NCBI RefSeq assembly: GCF_021462225.1
Contig: NC_061811.1
Span: 22,346,663-22,410,662 of the forward strand
Direction of reading: 5' to 3'
Origin: Girardinichthys multiradiatus
Lineage: Eukaryota > Chordata > Actinopteri > Cyprinodontiformes > Goodeidae
DNA: 64,000 nucleotides
The position numbers and the translations under genes are program-made. Numbering within the stretch: position 1 is the first letter of the stretch; each line of letters opens with the position of its first letter. The notes beneath the pieces are model-generated. The model saw nothing but the letters and a program-made list of their open reading frames with translations, was not told where the DNA came from and searched no databases. Shown piece by piece: positions 53,764 to 64,000 of the stretch.

Positions 53764-54075
53764 TGTCAGAGTCTGGTGGTCTCTCCTCACCACTAAGGGG
53801 CCACTGGAGCTGGAGGACCGAGGGTGTGACAGGTGCACATCGTTGCCTCATCAGCTGGAGGACTATATGAGGGTGGCTCGCCAGCACTTCTACGCCTGAG
53901 TGTTTTGCCCACTGCGGTTGTAACTGCCTGGCCAATTGTACGCTTGAAATCTTGAAAGACTCTTTGAAGATTTTGACTTTACTAGTGCTGAGTTAATAAA
54001 TCTCTGAAAGAAAACGCATTTCTGTTTGTGAGTGTTCTCTGCATGTGGGTCAAGTCGGCCTTAAAAACGATGACA
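53764..54075 (+). repeat. 5' LTR of the gypsy element (internally deleted)
   Basis: Begins TGTCAGAGTCTGG and ends AACGATGACA (TG...CA). It is about 300 bp shorter than its partner; the missing block lies between TTGACT and CTAGTGCTG. An AATAAATCTCTG phrase near 53996 may be the LTR poly(A) signal. Confidence 0.9.
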
Positions 54076-54149
54076 GAACACTCAGGCCAGCCGGAACTCC
54101 TGCTGAGCACCGCTGCCATGTCCGCCTGCTTCTGTAGCGCCTCCTAGAG

Positions 54150-56260
54150 AACCAGCTCTACGTGAACGCCAAGAAGTGTGAATTTCATCAGCCATCCATC
54201 AGTTTCTTGGGCTTTATCCTCGAGGGTGGGCAGGTTCGCACTGACCCAGACATGGTCAGGGCTGTGGAGGACTGGCCAACCCCAACCACCCGGAAACAAT
54301 TACAGCGATTCCTGGGTTTCGCCAACTTTTATAGAAGGTTCATTCAAAACTACAGTCGGACGGCCAGCCCCCTGATGGCCCTGACGTCCATCAAGATCCC
54401 CTTCACCTGGACTCCGGAAGCCGAGGCTGCCTTCGTCGACTTAAAGAGCAAGTTCACCCATGCCGCAGTACTCATCCACCCGGACCCGGTCAAGCAATTC
54501 ACCTTGGAGGTGGATGCTTCGGACACTGGTGTTGGAGCGGTGCTCTCCCAGCGCCAAAGCCTCGATGGGAAACTCCACCCCTGTGCCTTTTTCTCCAGCC
54601 GTCTATCGGCGGCGGAAATGAACTATGATGTCGGGGACAGGGAGCTGTTGGCCATCAAGCTCGCTTTGGAGGAGTGCCGACACTGGCTGGAGGGCGCTGA
54701 GCTTCCTGTGCTGGTTTGGACTGACCATAAGAAACCTGTCATATATCCAGTCTGCTAAACGTTTAAACCCCCATCAGTCAAGCAGGTCACTTTTTTTTTT
54801 TCCCCGTTTTAACCTGTTGATTTCTTATAGACCCGGTACCAATAACACCAAGCCTGATGCCTTGTCAGGACAATTTACCTTTGATGATTCAGAGAAGTTG
54901 GCTGCGCCCATCCTGCCACCCTGTTGCACAGTTGAGACTGTAACCTGGGAGACTGATGACTGCGTACGGCGGGCTCTCCTCACTGACACGGGCCCTGGAA
55001 CTGGACCACCGAATCGCACATTCATCCCCACCGCAGTACAATCCTGGCTTATTGCCTGGTTCCGCTCCACAAAGTTCGCCATTCATCTGGGGGCCAGTCG
55101 AACCATCGCCACAATTGCCAGGCGCTTCTGGTGGCCCACGCTGCACAGAGATGTTAAAGAGTATGTCTCCGCCTGCTCGGTCTGTGCTTGGAATAAGACT
55201 TATAATCGTCCTCCTGCGGGCCTCCTGCAACCGCTCGGCATCCCTCATCGACCTTGGTGCCACGTTGCAGTGGACTTTGTCATGGGCCTCCCAACCTCTC
55301 AGGGTATGACCACCATTACGACCATTGTTGACAGATTTTCTAAAGCCTGCCATCTTGTCCCTCTCAGGAGATTACCCTCAGCCTTCCAGACTGCCAAGCT
55401 CCTGGTCAGGCACATGTTCCGCTCCATGGGATTCCCCAGGACGTGCTGTCTGACCGGGGCCCCCAATTTACCACCCGGGTCTGGAAAGAGTTCTGTGCAG
55501 CCCTGGGGGCCAAGGTTTCGCTGACGTCTGGCTATCACCCGCAGACCAAGTGGTCAACCCCTAACAGTGGAGAGGCTCAGCCAAGAACTGGTAGCTGCGC
55601 TCCGCTGTGTAACTTCCTGCAGGCCCACCGAGTGGAGCACCTACCTGCACTGGGTCGAGTACTCATACAATTCCCACGCCCTTGTTCCCATCTGATGAGA
55701 GGGAGACCGTAGTGACGTCAGTGCGACAGCACGTCCGGAGAAGCAGGCGCATCTGGGACACAACCTCCAAGGCTCTCCATCGGACTGCAGCTCTGCACAA
55801 GTGTTACGCCGACAGGCGGCGCGTCCCCACCCCAGTTTACCACCCGGGTCAGCAGGTGTGGCTATCCACGGGGGATGTCCCGCTCAAGTTCCTGTCCAGG
55901 AAATTGTCTCATCAATTGGTTCATCAGCCTGTACACCATCGAGTCTCTGGTTAATCCTGCCTCTGTTCGCCTTCGTTTGCCCGCCAGTTTCCGGATTCAC
56001 CCCGTTTTTCACGTGTCCCAAGTAAAGCCTGTCCAGTCCAGCACGCTCTGCCCTTCGGCCGAGCCCCCACCTGGGATTTCCAGGGCCACCATGCCTATTC
56101 GGTTTGCCGGATCGTGGCCTCCCGTCGGCGAGGTAGGGGGTGGCAATACCTCATTGCTTGGGTGGGTTACGGTCCGGAGGATCGCACCTGGGTGCCTAGG
56201 TCGTTCATTCTGGACCCGACGCTCATCCAGGACTTCTGGGCTTCCCAGGCCGGTCCCTCG
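54150..56260 (+). pseudogene. gypsy pol relic: RT end, RNase H, integrase, chromodomain
   Basis: Frame 54162-54758 holds the RT connection ([24 protein letters not shown]) and RNase H ([31 protein letters not shown]). The frame shifts near 54735 ([12 protein letters not shown] stop), and the remainder continues in the frame of 54625-55524: integrase zinc-binding region (HLGASRTIATIARRFWW, CSVCAWNK) and core (WCHVAVDFVMGLPTS). Another shift near 55440 moves the second catalytic Asp (LSDRGPQF) to the frame of 55443-55712. After HPQTK the frame diverges and the catalytic Glu region is lost. Near 56085-56235 a third frame encodes a chromodomain-like stretch ([20 protein letters not shown]) typical of chromoviruses. 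Confidence 0.85.
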
Positions 56261-56295
56261 GGGCCGCTGGGTGGCAGCCGTTGAGGGGGAGGTGG

Positions 56296-56910
56296 TATCA
56301 GAGTCTGGTTGTCACCTTGCCTGCTGCTAACCTCTCCTCACCCTGAGTCCTCCGCTGGAGCTGGAGGACTCAGGGTGTGACAGGTGCACATCGTTACCTC
56401 ATCAGCTGGAGGACTATATGAGGGTGGCTCGCCAGCACTTCTACGCCTAAGTGTTTTCCCCACTGCTGTAGTAACTGCCTGGCCAATTGTATGCTTGAAA
56501 TCTTGAAAGACTCTTTGAAAATGTTGACTAACCACCTGTTTCCCTCGTCCTAGGTCAACCAAGCCACGCTCCTTGCTTGAGACACCACTGAAGAACTCCT
56601 CAAATAATAATCTGGACTCTGGATCATTTTCCAGCTGGCGGCCAGCCATGGCGATTCCTTCTGCCTGACCAAGCGAACCCTGTCCACCCTCCAACGGTCC
56701 CGCCTGGATCACCTGAGAGCCCCAGCAGACCCAGCACAGCCAAACGGCTTCCAAACTCGCAACCTCTCCCCCTGGTGGATCGAACCCCACCTGAATTCCT
56801 TTCCTCCATTCCTTTCCTAGTGCTGGGTTAATAAATCTCTGAAAGAAAACGCTTCTCTGTTTGTTAGGGTTCTCTGCATGTGGGTCAAGTCGGCCTTAAA
56901 AACAATGACA
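56296..56910 (+). repeat. 3' LTR of the gypsy element
   Basis: Begins TATCAGAGTCTGG (first dinucleotide TA, not TG) and ends AACAATGACA. It aligns to the 5' LTR at both ends and carries the extra block of about 300 bp (roughly 56530-56815). Confidence 0.9.
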
Positions 56911-57229
56911 GGTAGGTGTCGACGTACCATCCACATGGAGGACAGGTCAAGGTTTCGGAGCAGAAAATTGACCAAAGCATCATATAGTTTTTTTCTGCTT
57001 CTAATACATCAGCTTTGAATAAAAAATTTTCAGTTGCTGTTAAATATTTTCCACACAAAACAAGGTACCATGATTATGAGATAGTCTAATCAGCATAATT
57101 TACTTAACCTGTCAGTGGCCATAATTGTATGCCTGATCAGTGTGTGTTAAATATTAAATATGGTTTAATTGCAGCTCTGCCAATCTGTAAATGTCATATG
57201 AAACATCGTCCTGTTCACCAATAGTGGAG

Positions 57230-57349
57230 TGAACGAGAAACCTGCAGTACCCCTCTCTTCCTGTGGGTGGTGGTAAAGTTGCTCAGTAAAGCACAACAAA
57301 CACAGAAGAAGCTGCGCACTCCACACGTGTGATAACAACGGGTCCAGTA
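57230..57349 (+). promoter_or_regulatory. Putative UTP25 promoter and 5' leader
   Basis: Short GC-balanced stretch just upstream of the UTP25 ATG, with CTCCACACGTGTGATAACAA near 57319 containing an E-box core CACGTG. No TATA box. Called from position only. Confidence 0.35.
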
Positions 57350-60300
57350 ATGGGGAAGCGGAGGCAGAAAAAACAGCTTTTCACAAATTTGTCCAAAAAA
57401 CAAAAGAAACATTTGAAGGAGTTTGGAGAGGAGCATCCATTTCACGATGTGTAAGCGTTATAACAGAGTAAAACTTTTCTTTATTGAACGAAGAGCTGCG
57501 TTTCATTGTCAGTTAAATGCACTTCAGACTACATTTATAAATGTATTTTAACCTAACTTAAAGCTAAACTCGCAGGCAGTTCATTGATACTGTAATAAAC
57601 GCGGCGGCGTATTATTCATTAAATTAGTTTGAATTAGTTTTATAGGAATTTATGAGATATGCCTGTTTATGTTTTGGGAATTCGGAGTATCCCAAAAATA
57701 CATTGAAGGACGAATGTGTTTTCCTGAGATGTTACTGTGTTTGAATAGCCATGTAATATTGTTTATTATTTAATTGTTTTATATAGTTTAGGTTTGTGTA
57801 GAATCTATCGTGGCCAGGTATCCATTTTAAAACAGATTTCCTATCTCAATGGGACTTCATTGTTATATAAAGATATAATTATTTCTGTTAGCTGCAGTTG
57901 AGATTTAAATGGGAATAATTTGTCGATCTTTACTCAGAAAAATGGGAGGAAAAAGCATCTGCAATGATCATATATTCTCTATATACAAATAAAAGTAAAA
58001 TACCATTGCGATCATTGTGCTTTACTTACTATGTACCTCTATATTTGTATTTATGTCTTATTGTCCAAAGGTTTTCTTCATCCATCTGTAAATCTGTTCG
58101 TCCCTTACTCCATCATCCATTTATCTGTTAGTTGTTTCACTTTCATCCATCACTTCGTGATGTTGTTGTTCTTGTAATTTGCACTATGAAAACACCAACA
58201 CACCACAATGAATCCAAAAAGAAACAGACAAAATATGCTGTTGAGATAAGAAAACCCCCAGGGGCTTATTATGACTCTCACCTCAGGTAAATTAAAAACA
58301 CAACTCAACATACTTCAATTACATCTTCATCTGTGCTTCAATCCGTTTGTCCATCCATCCACCTATCCACCTGTCAGTCTATTCATCGGTAACATTAGAT
58401 CTGTCTTTAACACACAGCTTGATGTACTTTTGTTGTGTTTTCCACAGTGTGAATGAAAGACCTGAAAGGACCCAGATTGTGGAGCTGGTGAGTGTGCACA
58501 TGATGAACAACATGTAACAGAACCCTTTAAGAGCAACTCCATCCATCCGGACCAGCTCAGCACAACCAAACAAACTACCTTATTCATTACTGTTAAATAG
58601 TGCTTTTTTAACACAAATCATCTGCTTATTCCTTGGGTTTTCCAAATCAAAAATCCAACATGGTTTAGTTGAAAGATTAGACTGTACAATGCCAGTCAGT
58701 CAGTCATTTTCTACCGCTTCTTCCATAGTGGGTCGCGGGGAAGCTGGTGCCTATCTCCAGCAGTCTATGAGCAGGAGGCGGGGTACACCCTGGACAGGTC
58801 GCCAGTCCATCGCAGGACTTTATTTATAAATTTATCCTTCCCAGTTTCTTTGCTGCTGCAGGTTATGAAGTTCTTCCTCAGTGCTTCACGAAACATCATT
58901 TGTTGCTCTGTTTAGAGTTAGTTTTACTGCAAGAATTTAGAACCATCTTGGTCTCCTCATAGTTTTGTTTTAATGGTTCTTTCTGTTTGGTGCAGCCGTC
59001 AAGCCCAGAACAATCCGACTCAGAACCTGACAACCAGGAAGAAGAGGAAGAACCAGCGCAGCAAACAGCCTATCAGAAGCTTCTTTCAACCCTCGGTGAA
59101 CCCACAGCTGACACCAAGGGCCAAGAGGATGAAAACAGTGAGGAAGAGGAGGAGCTTCTCTGTGAAGGTGAGGTTTCTGTTTTGTTTTTTATTTTAAAAC
59201 GTGTTTGGCAACAGTTTTTGTTAGACTAAAAGAAGGTTTTTAATGTACAGTAGAGGGTAGTGATGAATCTGAGGATGGAGGAGAAGGAGAACATGAAGAA
59301 GAGGAGCCTGGAGATGAAGAGCAGGGAGTTGAAGAAAAGAAGGAGGTGGCAGGAGATAAAGAGTTTGTGGACAAGGAGCATGAGTCTGCGTTCTGTCTGG
59401 AGACCAACTTTATGGAAAAAGGAGAACAGGATGGAAACACAGCACAACTCAAGACTAGTAAAGGTGAGAACAGAGGAAATACTTAATGAAAATAAATAAA
59501 AACTGAACTTTATAAGATCTAACATTTTTGTTTTTGTAACTTTTGTTTACAGACATGTTTTTAGACCATCTAGATACTGAGCTCACTGAAGAGGATGTGA
59601 ATAAAATTACATCTGGCTACAAATCCAAAACTCAGATCACGGTATAAACAAAACCACCTTGTTGCAGAATAAAGCATCTTTGATTTATAGATACAGGACC
59701 TTGCAAAAGTTAAAATCCCTTGAACCTTTTCCCATTTTGTAACTTTTTGTATAGCCATTAACTGTAATATATTTTATTGAAATTTTATATGACAGATCAA
59801 CATAAAGTAGTGCTTAATTGTGAAGGGAAAGTGATACATGGTTTTCAAAACCTTTTTCAGGTCTATCCAGGACTTTGACTATACCGTTCTAATACATGAA
59901 TGCACTTTGATATAAACCTCTATATAATAAGTAAAAGTAAATGCTAAGTTTTCCAAAATAGCACCATGACGACAGGCATTTTAAAACAGCAGTACAACAT
60001 AAACTTTGGCTTTTTGTTCTAATTTGTCCTGAAATGAAACAAAGTTGGAATTTCCACTTTCTAACTTGGGGAAAAAAAACAGCAAAAATTCAGCTGCTCA
60101 CTTCTTTTTTGACTAGTTGTTATTTGAACAAAAGGTCCTCATACTCCATGATGTTGGGATGTTTTTTTGTTTTATCCTTACGTCACATTTCAGCTTACAA
60201 CTCTTAACTTACTTTGTTTTAATCTGTTCATAACAGATAACAAATTTCCTTCTGAGAACCACAAAAAGCAGGGCATGTAGTTTCAGTGGTACTTGTATCT

Positions 60301-63300
60301 CCGTTTGAGAGCTGTGGATCTAAATTATGTCATTGTAGCGCTGGCTGTATGTTTATGGTTGTTGTCCTGCTGGAAAGTGAACCTTGAAGGGCTTTGCAGC
60401 CTCTAACTTGTTTACTTCCAGAGTTGCTCTGTATTTTGCTCACCCATCAACACTGGGCAACTTTCCTGTTCTTATGACCCTTGTAGCTCCTTTAGGTAAT
60501 CAGAGATCTGCTCACTGTGTTCCCAGGACCAGAACTAAACAAGAGGAGGCAGCATTTAGTTTGGTGACTATGCTCATCAGCTCTGGAACCGACTCTGAAA
60601 AATTTGAGATGAGCAGAAACTGCTGGTTCCTTTACATCAGCATTAAAAACTTTTTTGTTTATGATCAAAGAATATGATAAATGAATGAAAGCACTGTATA
60701 AATAAGCTTGCTTCGCCCTCCTGAAGAACAGCATCCATGCAGCATGATGTTGCCACTGCTGTGTTTCACAGTAGGGAGGGTGTATTCAGGGTGATGTGCT
60801 GTGTTAATTTTCAACCACAGAGAGTGTTTTTCATGCAGGCCAAAAATTCAGTTTTTGTGTCAACTGAACAGAGCAGCTTGTGGCAAGCATATTCTTCCAC
60901 AAAGGCCACATTTTTTGAAAGATTCAACCTGACCTATGGATCTCTGCAGCTCCTCCTGAGTTACCATCAACCCCCTTTGCTCTTTCTCTGGCTAAAGCTT
61001 CTTGTCTGTTTAGGTATATGACCATGTCTTGGTAGGTTTGTAGTTGTGTCAATACTCTTATCTATTGTTGAATGATGTATTGAACACTGCTCTATGAAAT
61101 GTTTAAAGCTTCGGATATTTTGTTTTATAACCTAACCCAACTTTAACCTACTTCCTTGGTCTTCATGATGCCGTTTGTTCACTAATGTTCTCCAACAAAC
61201 CTCTGAGGCTTTCACAGAACAGTTGGATTTATACTGAGATTTTCTTGCATTCAGGTTGACTACATTTACTATTTGGGTGACTTATGAGGGCAATTGGTTG
61301 AGGGGGTATCTTAATGAAGAGGCTAGATACAAATGCATACTACATTATGCACTACTTTGTGTAGGTCTGTCACATAAAATCCTATTCAATACCTTGTAGT
61401 TTGACAAAATGTGGAAAAGATTTGGGGGTATAAATATTTTTTTGAAGGTGCTGTAAGCAACTGGGGGAAGCAGATATCAAACAAACCATAGACTGGGAGG
61501 TGCATTATTTCCTGCAGAAATGTTAACGGGTGGGAATACTTTTGCCCGGCACTTTGCTTTGTACTAAGCCACTCTACATTGTGTTTAAAAACATCTGTGC
61601 TTCCTGTCGCTCTCTCTCTATTTTTTTTTTTTTTTTAGTTACCGAAATTGGGAAATCTTCTCAGCACTAATCTTCTTGATAGGTTTGACCCCATTGGCCC
61701 CCAAAAAGACAGAAACCTCCCTATTTTTCATAAACTTTTGGAGAGCAGCTGGAAAGGTCTGAACCAGTCATTCAATCCTAAAGGACAGGCTGAAGAGATC
61801 AGCCCTCTCCAGCTGGAGCTACTGGCCCTCATGGGGTCCTACAAGGACCTGTATCACCCAGATATGTGTCCTCTTAAGCAAGGCCCATATGTGCGCAGTG
61901 CCTACTGCCTCCATGTGCTCAACCACGTCCTGAAGGCCAATTCCAGAGTCCTGGCACATAACGCCCAGCTGAGAGAGCAAAAGACCCAGGCTAAAGCTGG
62001 AGCTGAGCCGCAAGATGAACCCAGAGACCAGGGACTGACCAGGCCAAAGGTAAACAACAGAACATGTGTTTGAGGTCAGTTTCAGCTGCATTAGGTTTGT
62101 TTTTTTGATGAACGTATTAGGGACCCTTCCAGGAATAAGGTTTAAAATAAAATAATGCCTTTAGGCCTAATAAACCAAGAAAGCTTAGAGATACACAGAG
62201 AAATCATCTGCTAATCAGAATCAACTGTTTTTCAGCTTCACTGGTGACTGACCAGTCAGACTGAGCAGTAAATGAACCATACCAACAAAATGCTTCAGGG
62301 TGGTAGTTGTTGCTGAGTGAAGACGGCTCAAAGTTTAAAAAAATTCAATCTACACAATTGTTTTAATTTAGTTTTACCAGTAAACCTTTGTTTTATAGTC
62401 ATTGCTCTCTCACAGCTTTGTTGCCTCTGCTTCTACTAATACATAATTAGTGACCAATCACAGCTTGAAGGGGAGCAAACATGTTTAATGCAGTTTTTAT
62501 ATATCTCTTATATTAAAGACATTAAAGAGAAATAATAATCTGCTAAACTCTGTATGGGCAGGTCAGGGTTTTACAGAAATAGTGAACAAAATTTTGCATC
62601 TTTAAGGAAAATAAATAGAGACCTCTTAGATTCCTGATGGTTCAAGTAGGCAGTTCCTGAGAGGTTATGCTTTGCAGATCTTTTGTAATATTTTCTTATA
62701 TGTTTCCATTGTTCTCTGAGGAAAGAAAATTTAAAACATGGAAGAAATCCATTGTGATTTAGGGATGCATCTGTAAGGTCACACAAGCATTCAGTCACAG
62801 GACAACAAACATTTTTAGACAAACAAGCTGTAGTTCAAGGTAAAAAAAAAAAAAAGAATTAATTTAAATAGGAATGTTTTCTAAAAGGTGTCATATAAAC
62901 AGGACAGCCTACAGTACATGTTAGCATTGATTAGTTTATTGATTGATTGATTGGCGATCACTGTTTGCCAGGTTCTGATTCTGGTTCCGTTCCGGGGGGG
63001 TGCTCTGCAAGTCGTCCACACTCTAGTCAGCCTGTTGGAGTCCAAAGGCAAGAAGATTGTTGTCAGCAACAAGAAGAAGTTTAAAGAGGAGTTTGGAGAG
63101 GCAGATGATGAAAAACCAACCAACCTGCGTAGACCTGATGATTATCACGCCATCTTCTCAGGCAATGTGGACGATCACTTCAGGATAGGTACGTTTAAAA
63201 AAAAAAAAATTTATACAAACCTCCAAAGCTTTCTGACTGACATCTTGGTGCTTCTCCGCTCTCCCTCCCAGGTGTGTCCATAGTGAGGGGCAACATGCGT

Positions 63301-64000
63301 CTCTACGCCCCCTTCTACTCATCAGACATCATCCTGGCGTCTCCGCTCGGCCTTCGAACTGTGCTGGGAGCCGAAGGAGAAAGCAAGAGGGACTACGACT
63401 TCCTGTCATCCATTGAGCTGCTGGTGCTGGATCAGACTGATGTCTTCCTAATGCAGAACTGGGAGCACGTCTTGGTATAAAGACTTTACCTGACACAAGA
63501 TGTGGCACCCCTGCTGTTGAAGTTTTCCATTCTTCATCTAACTAACTAAAATGTTGTCATGAACAGCAGTTAAACCTGTTTACAATATTTCAAAACTTTA
63601 TTTTAAAAATAAGATTAATGAGCGGTATTTATTTTTCTTCTGAACCAACAGTTCAAAAAGAAAACTAAACTAAAAATATGCGTCTAACTAGTTCACTATT
63701 CTTCTTCCTTTACATTATTTTATTTATCCTGATTTGTTCTGTTCAGCTGGACGGTTCTGCATGTTTTATATAAAGCTGAGCATGTAAAGATATGTAACCT
63801 ACAAAGCTGATGCGTTCATAGGTTTAAGGTTTGTCTGTGTTGTCGTCATCCACCAGCATGTGATGAACCACATGAACCTGCAGCCACTGGACTCCCACGG
63901 AGTCGACTTTTCCAGAGTGCGGATGTGGAACCTGAACAACTGGGCCAGACACTACAGACAGACACTGGTGTTCAGCTCCGTCCAGGACCCACAGATCAAT
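57350..64000 (+). CDS. UTP25: UTP25 (DIEXF/Def), small-subunit processome component, 5' part
   Basis: Nucleolar protein of the U3 small-subunit processome, needed for 18S rRNA maturation; the zebrafish orthologue (digestive organ expansion factor) is needed for gut and liver growth. Exons: 57350-57450, 58448-58487, 58996-59167, 59251-59463, 59553-59641, 61639-62049, 62972-63188, 63272-63474, 63857-64000 (open at the window edge). All phases agree and have consensus splice sites. It starts [20 protein letters not shown] then [13 protein letters not shown], followed by acidic Glu-rich exons 3-4. The conserved core follows: [100 protein letters not shown] and [18 protein letters not shown]. It is a DEAD-box-like fold that, in the family, lacks the ATPase motifs. 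Roughly the last third lies beyond 64000. Confidence 0.95.
58688..58816. repeat. Common fish interspersed repeat in UTP25 intron 2
   Basis: CAGTCAGTCAGTCATTTTCT, ACCGCTTCTTCC, then GGCGGGGTACACCCTGGACA and GGTCGCCAGTCCATCGCAGG form a phrase set seen widely in teleost genomes, probably the end of a non-LTR element. No ORF. Confidence 0.65.
59694..61453 (-). mobile_element. Tc1-like transposon (family A) in UTP25 intron 5
   Basis: Left end CAGGACCTTGCAAAAGTTAA after TA 59692-59693; right end TTTTTTTGAAGGTGCTG before TA 61454-61455. The inner inverted repeats pair CCCATTTTGTAACTTTTTGT with ACAAAATGTGGAAAAGATTT. The minus-strand transposase relic includes a CATGATGTTGCCACTGCTGT segment near 60741 and GGATCTCTGCAGCTCCTCCT near 60939. 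It nearly fills the 2.0-kb intron and is itself interrupted at 60487-60730. Confidence 0.85.
60487..60730 (+). mobile_element. LINE 3' fragment nested in the Tc1-like copy
   Basis: Plus-strand sequence GTTCCCAGGACCAGAACTAA, then GAGGAGGCAGCATTTAGTTT and CTCATCAGCTCTGGAACC encodes a decayed C-terminal phrase ([16 protein letters not shown]) characteristic of fish L2/Rex1-group reverse transcriptase tails. It lies between Tc1 sequences that are normally adjacent. Confidence 0.55.

Larger units (their letters stand above)
53764..56910 (+). mobile_element. Ty3/gypsy (chromovirus-type) LTR retrotransposon, deleted and inactive
   Basis: Complete insertion bounded by 5-bp duplications GGTAG (53759-53763 and 56911-56915), with LTRs at 53764-54075 and 56296-56910. 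A purine-rich tract (TTGAGGGGGAGGTGG) precedes the right LTR. Between the LTRs the left part is deleted: gag, protease and most of the reverse transcriptase are gone, and the coding relic begins near the RT C-terminus. No env-like ORF is visible. The length is 3147 bp where an intact element would be expected to exceed 5 kb. Confidence 0.93.
53533..57150 (-). mobile_element. Tc1-like transposon (family D) split by a gypsy element
   Basis: The left part (53533-53763) starts GGCATAACATTATGACCACC and runs to GCAGCAATGCTTAGGTAG. The right part (56911-57150) resumes GGTAGGTGTCGACGTACCAT, CATCCACATGGAGGACAGGT, and ends near GCCATAATTGTATGCCTGAT. The two halves are contiguous in the family's transposase gene (minus sense). 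It is the same family as 30250-32338. Confidence 0.8.

Overview
The window is eukaryotic nuclear DNA, almost certainly from a ray-finned (teleost) fish. It has split genes with GT-AG introns, vertebrate proteins, and a fish-type repeat load: a Rex3 retrotransposon, many decayed Tc1-like transposons of several families, tRNA-derived SINEs, PIF/Harbinger, hAT and Ty3/gypsy copies. I cannot name the species.

Layout, left to right. 1-8.05 kb: the last five coding exons of PDSS2 (+), the smaller subunit of the enzyme that makes the ubiquinone side chain. 8.05-16.7 kb: non-coding DNA with a decayed minisatellite and a few GC-balanced islands. 16.7-25.4 kb: BEND3 (+), a four-BEN-domain chromatin repressor; one large intron holds a 5'-truncated Rex3 and an unusual retroposon with a small membrane-protein ORF. 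28.1-33.2 kb: MTRES1 (-), a mitochondrial S4-domain RNA-binding protein. 33.2-37.7 kb: AT-rich DNA with a MITE and a long perfect hairpin. 37.8-44.8 kb: TMEM151B (-), two coding exons separated by a transposon-filled intron. 44.8-51.5 kb: mostly decayed transposons. 51.6-52.0 kb: one clean GRXCR1-like first coding exon (-) whose later exons I could not find. 53.5-57.15 kb: a gypsy element inside a Tc1-like element. 57.35-64 kb: the first nine exons of UTP25 (+), a nucleolar ribosome-biogenesis protein running off the right edge.

The genes are not an operon and do not form one pathway. PDSS2, BEND3 and MTRES1 keep the order and relative orientation I recall for the human 6q21 block. TMEM151B, GRXCR1 and UTP25 sit on other human chromosomes or arms, so a synteny breakpoint lies between about 33 and 38 kb. 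PDSS2 and MTRES1 both act in mitochondria.

Exon coordinates were read by eye from splice consensus, reading-frame phase and remembered protein families. Transposon boundaries are firm where target-site duplications are quoted and approximate elsewhere.
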